Source: CAYNDB01 sp964395915 (GTDB lineage Bacteria; Nitrospinota_A; UBA7883; JAJRTC01). Taken from it: DNA of 6,055 nt. The notes under the pieces were generated by a model. That model saw only the letters and a list, made by a program, of their open reading frames with translations, was not told where the DNA came from and searched no databases. The DNA is taken from contig CAYNDB010000131.1 in assembly GCA_964395915.1 (NCBI GenBank), forward strand, positions 1 through 6,055, read 5' to 3'. The translations under genes were made by a program, and so were the position numbers. Position 1 is the first letter of the stretch, and each line of letters begins with the position of its first letter. This document shows positions 4,730 through 6,055 of the stretch, in pieces.

Positions 4730-6055
4730 TCACTTATGCAAAGATCTGCCGTGTATGTCATGCGTAGCTTCCAGAATCGCTTCTGCAAAGGTGGGATGGG
4801 CGAATACAATCTCCCCAAACGCTTCAGCGGTCATTTTTTGGGATATCGCCACTGACGCAATGTGAATGAGGTCAGTGGCGCGCGGACCAATGATATGCGC
4901 CCCTAGCAATCGGTCTGTATCCGGGTCGGCGATCAATTTTACAAAGCCTGCGATCTCGCCTGTGGCATGCGCTCTTGCCAGCGAACGGAACATGAACGAC
5001 CCCACCTTAGCGTTTTCCGGAGCCTTCTCTTCGCTCAGGCCGACAGTACCTATTTCGGGTATGGTAAAAATAGTGGTTGGGATAACGTATTCCGAGACTT
5101 TTCCACCCTTGCCCGCCACATAGTCAGCGACGATTTCACCCTCTTTATACGCCGTGTAAGCCAGCATATGTTTACCCGCCACATCACCTACAGCAAAAAT
5201 ATTGGGTGTGGAGGAGCGCAAGTTATCATCAGTAATCACTTCACCCCCCTCCCCCACTGCGACACCTGCTTTTTCAAGCCCCAGACCGTTTGTATTAAAA
5301 CTTCGTCCAACTGAGACAAGGGCCTTCTCCGCCACTATTTGATCTCCATTATTCAACATTGCGCGGACTCCGGCTTTGTATGGCTCCAGCGACTCTATTC
5401 TCGCTCCGGCGCATATTTTTATTTTATTTTTTTTAAACTCGCGTGAAAGCGTGGCGGATATCTCTTTATCCTCCATAGGTAATATCCTCGGCTCCATTTC
5501 GATTATGGTGATCTCCACCCCAAACCGCGAAAGCGCTCCGGCAAATTCGCATCCGATAGCCCCGCCCCCCACAATTATCAGAGAGCTTGGCAATGTCGTA
5601 AGTTCGAATATAGAGTCACTGTCCAGCGCCAGGCTTTTGTCGAGGTCAAAAAGTGATGAGGGCTTGCTCCCCGTAGCTATAATGGCGCTGTTAAAATCTA
5701 TCACGCTCACAGAATCGTCATGTGTGACCTCGATAGCGTTATCTGAAATAAATTTCCCCTCGCCATCTATAATTTCTACACCCTTTTTCTTAAGCAAGGC
5801 CCTCAAACTTTTCCTGAACTGAGTCACGATGGATCGTTGTTTGTGAGCCACTTTTGCAAAATCTATTTTGTAATCAAATGGCTCTAAGGCAATTGACGCC
5901 ATATGCCGCGCGATATCGATTGTTTCCGCGGACGCGATCCATGATTTGGCCGGTACGCACCCCCTGTTCAGGCAGGCTCCGCCCACCTCTCCCTTTTCAA
6001 CAAGCGCCACGGTAAGGCCATGGGAGGATGCGCGCAAAGCGGCCGTATACCCTCC
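4730..6055 (-). CDS. lpdA: Dihydrolipoyl dehydrogenase (E3), N-terminus cut by the window edge
   Basis: This NAD-dependent flavoprotein reoxidises dihydrolipoyl groups of 2-oxoacid dehydrogenase or glycine cleavage complexes. The frame stays open to the right edge, so 441 residues are visible, starting GGYTAAL. This is the end of the first FAD motif (GxGxxG), meaning only about 10-15 residues are missing. A TTG at 6037 is not a real start. Visible: redox disulfide C28/C33 in GGACLNRGCVPAK; NAD-binding GGGAIGCEFAG (163-173); second FAD motif IFAVGDVAG (286-294); and C-terminal dimerisation domain with catalytic His-Glu pair H420 and E425 in FAHPTFAEA. The full protein would be about 455 residues, close to normal for E3. 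Mercuric reductase is unlikely because the C-terminus (HGRSLHK) lacks the Cys pair. Soluble transhydrogenase is unlikely because both redox cysteines are present. The upstream gene, which would identify the complex served, lies outside the window. Confidence 0.9.
   Translation of the reverse strand, partial: GGYTAALRASSHGLTVALVEKGEVGGACLNRGCVPAKSWIASAETIDIARHMASIALEPFDYKIDFAKVAHKQRSIVTQFRKSLRALLKKKGVEIIDGEGKFISDNAIEVTHDDSVSVIDFNSAIIATGSKPSSLFDLDKSLALDSDSIFELTTLPSSLIIVGGGAIGCEFAGALSRFGVEITIIEMEPRILPMEDKEISATLSREFKKNKIKICAGARIESLEPYKAGVRAMLNNGDQIVAEKALVSVGRSFNTNGLGLEKAGVAVGEGGEVITDDNLRSSTPNIFAVGDVAGKHMLAYTAYKEGEIVADYVAGKGGKVSEYVIPTTIFTIPEIGTVGLSEEKAPENAKVGSFMFRSLARAHATGEIAGFVKLIADPDTDRLLGAHIIGPRATDLIHIASVAISQKMTAEAFGEIVFAHPTFAEAILEATHDIHGRSLHK

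Noticed and set aside
5376..5822. 148-codon forward frame opposite the dihydrolipoyl dehydrogenase gene
   Set aside because: It is antisense to the NAD-binding region of a clear E3 gene and has no motif of its own.
5974..5991. Mercuric reductase as an alternative identity, suggested by the CVPAK form of the redox motif
   Set aside because: The C-terminus lacks the Cys pair typical of mercuric reductase, and the FAHPTFAEA dimer motif fits E3. Phe before AHP, where many E3 proteins have His, is to my knowledge found in other working E3 enzymes, so I do not treat it as a defect.
6035..6037. TTG (minus strand) as the start codon of dihydrolipoyl dehydrogenase
   Set aside because: Six further codons upstream (GGYTAA) continue the first FAD-binding motif, so the true start lies beyond the right edge.
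1..6055. CRISPR array, tRNA, transposon ends or phage/defence genes
   Set aside because: No regularly spaced repeats, tRNA-like folds, transposase-like frames or terminal inverted repeats were seen on reading both strands.

Overview
The window reads as an ordinary chromosomal stretch from an anaerobic or facultatively anaerobic, probably Gram-negative bacterium with mid-range GC. The electron-bifurcating transhydrogenase genes, the soluble receiver/histidine-kinase protein and the surface-type fibronectin-III-like protein fit a Desulfobacterota-type (former deltaproteobacterial) or similar lineage. That placement rests on protein flavour only and is tentative.

Layout, left to right. (1) Positions 2-469 (+) are the 3' end of a larger, probably secreted protein with at least two copies of an FN3-like module. 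A strong intrinsic terminator (491-523) with a GCAA loop follows. (2) Positions 524-761 are AT-rich and non-coding as far as I can see. They hold a 10-bp direct repeat, a small palindrome and weak promoter candidates. (3) A possible 48-codon gene of unknown function (762-908) ends 8 bp before the next gene. (4) nfnA (917-1768) and nfnB (1784-3286) are separated by 15 bp and clearly form one operon. They encode the two subunits of NADH-dependent reduced ferredoxin:NADP+ oxidoreductase, a flavin-based electron-bifurcating enzyme. A hairpin at 3296-3321 closes the operon. (5) On the minus strand, converging on nfnB, lies a soluble receiver-histidine kinase gene (3362-4636) with its own likely sigma-70-type promoter. 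(6) Also on the minus strand, and upstream of the kinase, is a dihydrolipoyl dehydrogenase gene (4730-6055), cut by the right edge inside its first FAD-binding motif.

Together: NfnAB balances NADH, NADPH and low-potential ferredoxin in the cytoplasm, and dihydrolipoyl dehydrogenase makes NADH from dihydrolipoyl groups of a 2-oxoacid dehydrogenase or glycine cleavage complex. Both are soluble NAD-linked flavoproteins of central metabolism. The kinase between them has no visible cognate regulator here and no evidence ties it to either.

I found no CRISPR array, tRNA, rRNA, insertion sequence or defence-type system. The points most worth a second look are the small ORF and the seven-G run that puts it exactly one base out of frame with nfnA, an unusual nucleotide-binding loop in NfnA, and the tandem repeat in the partial surface protein.
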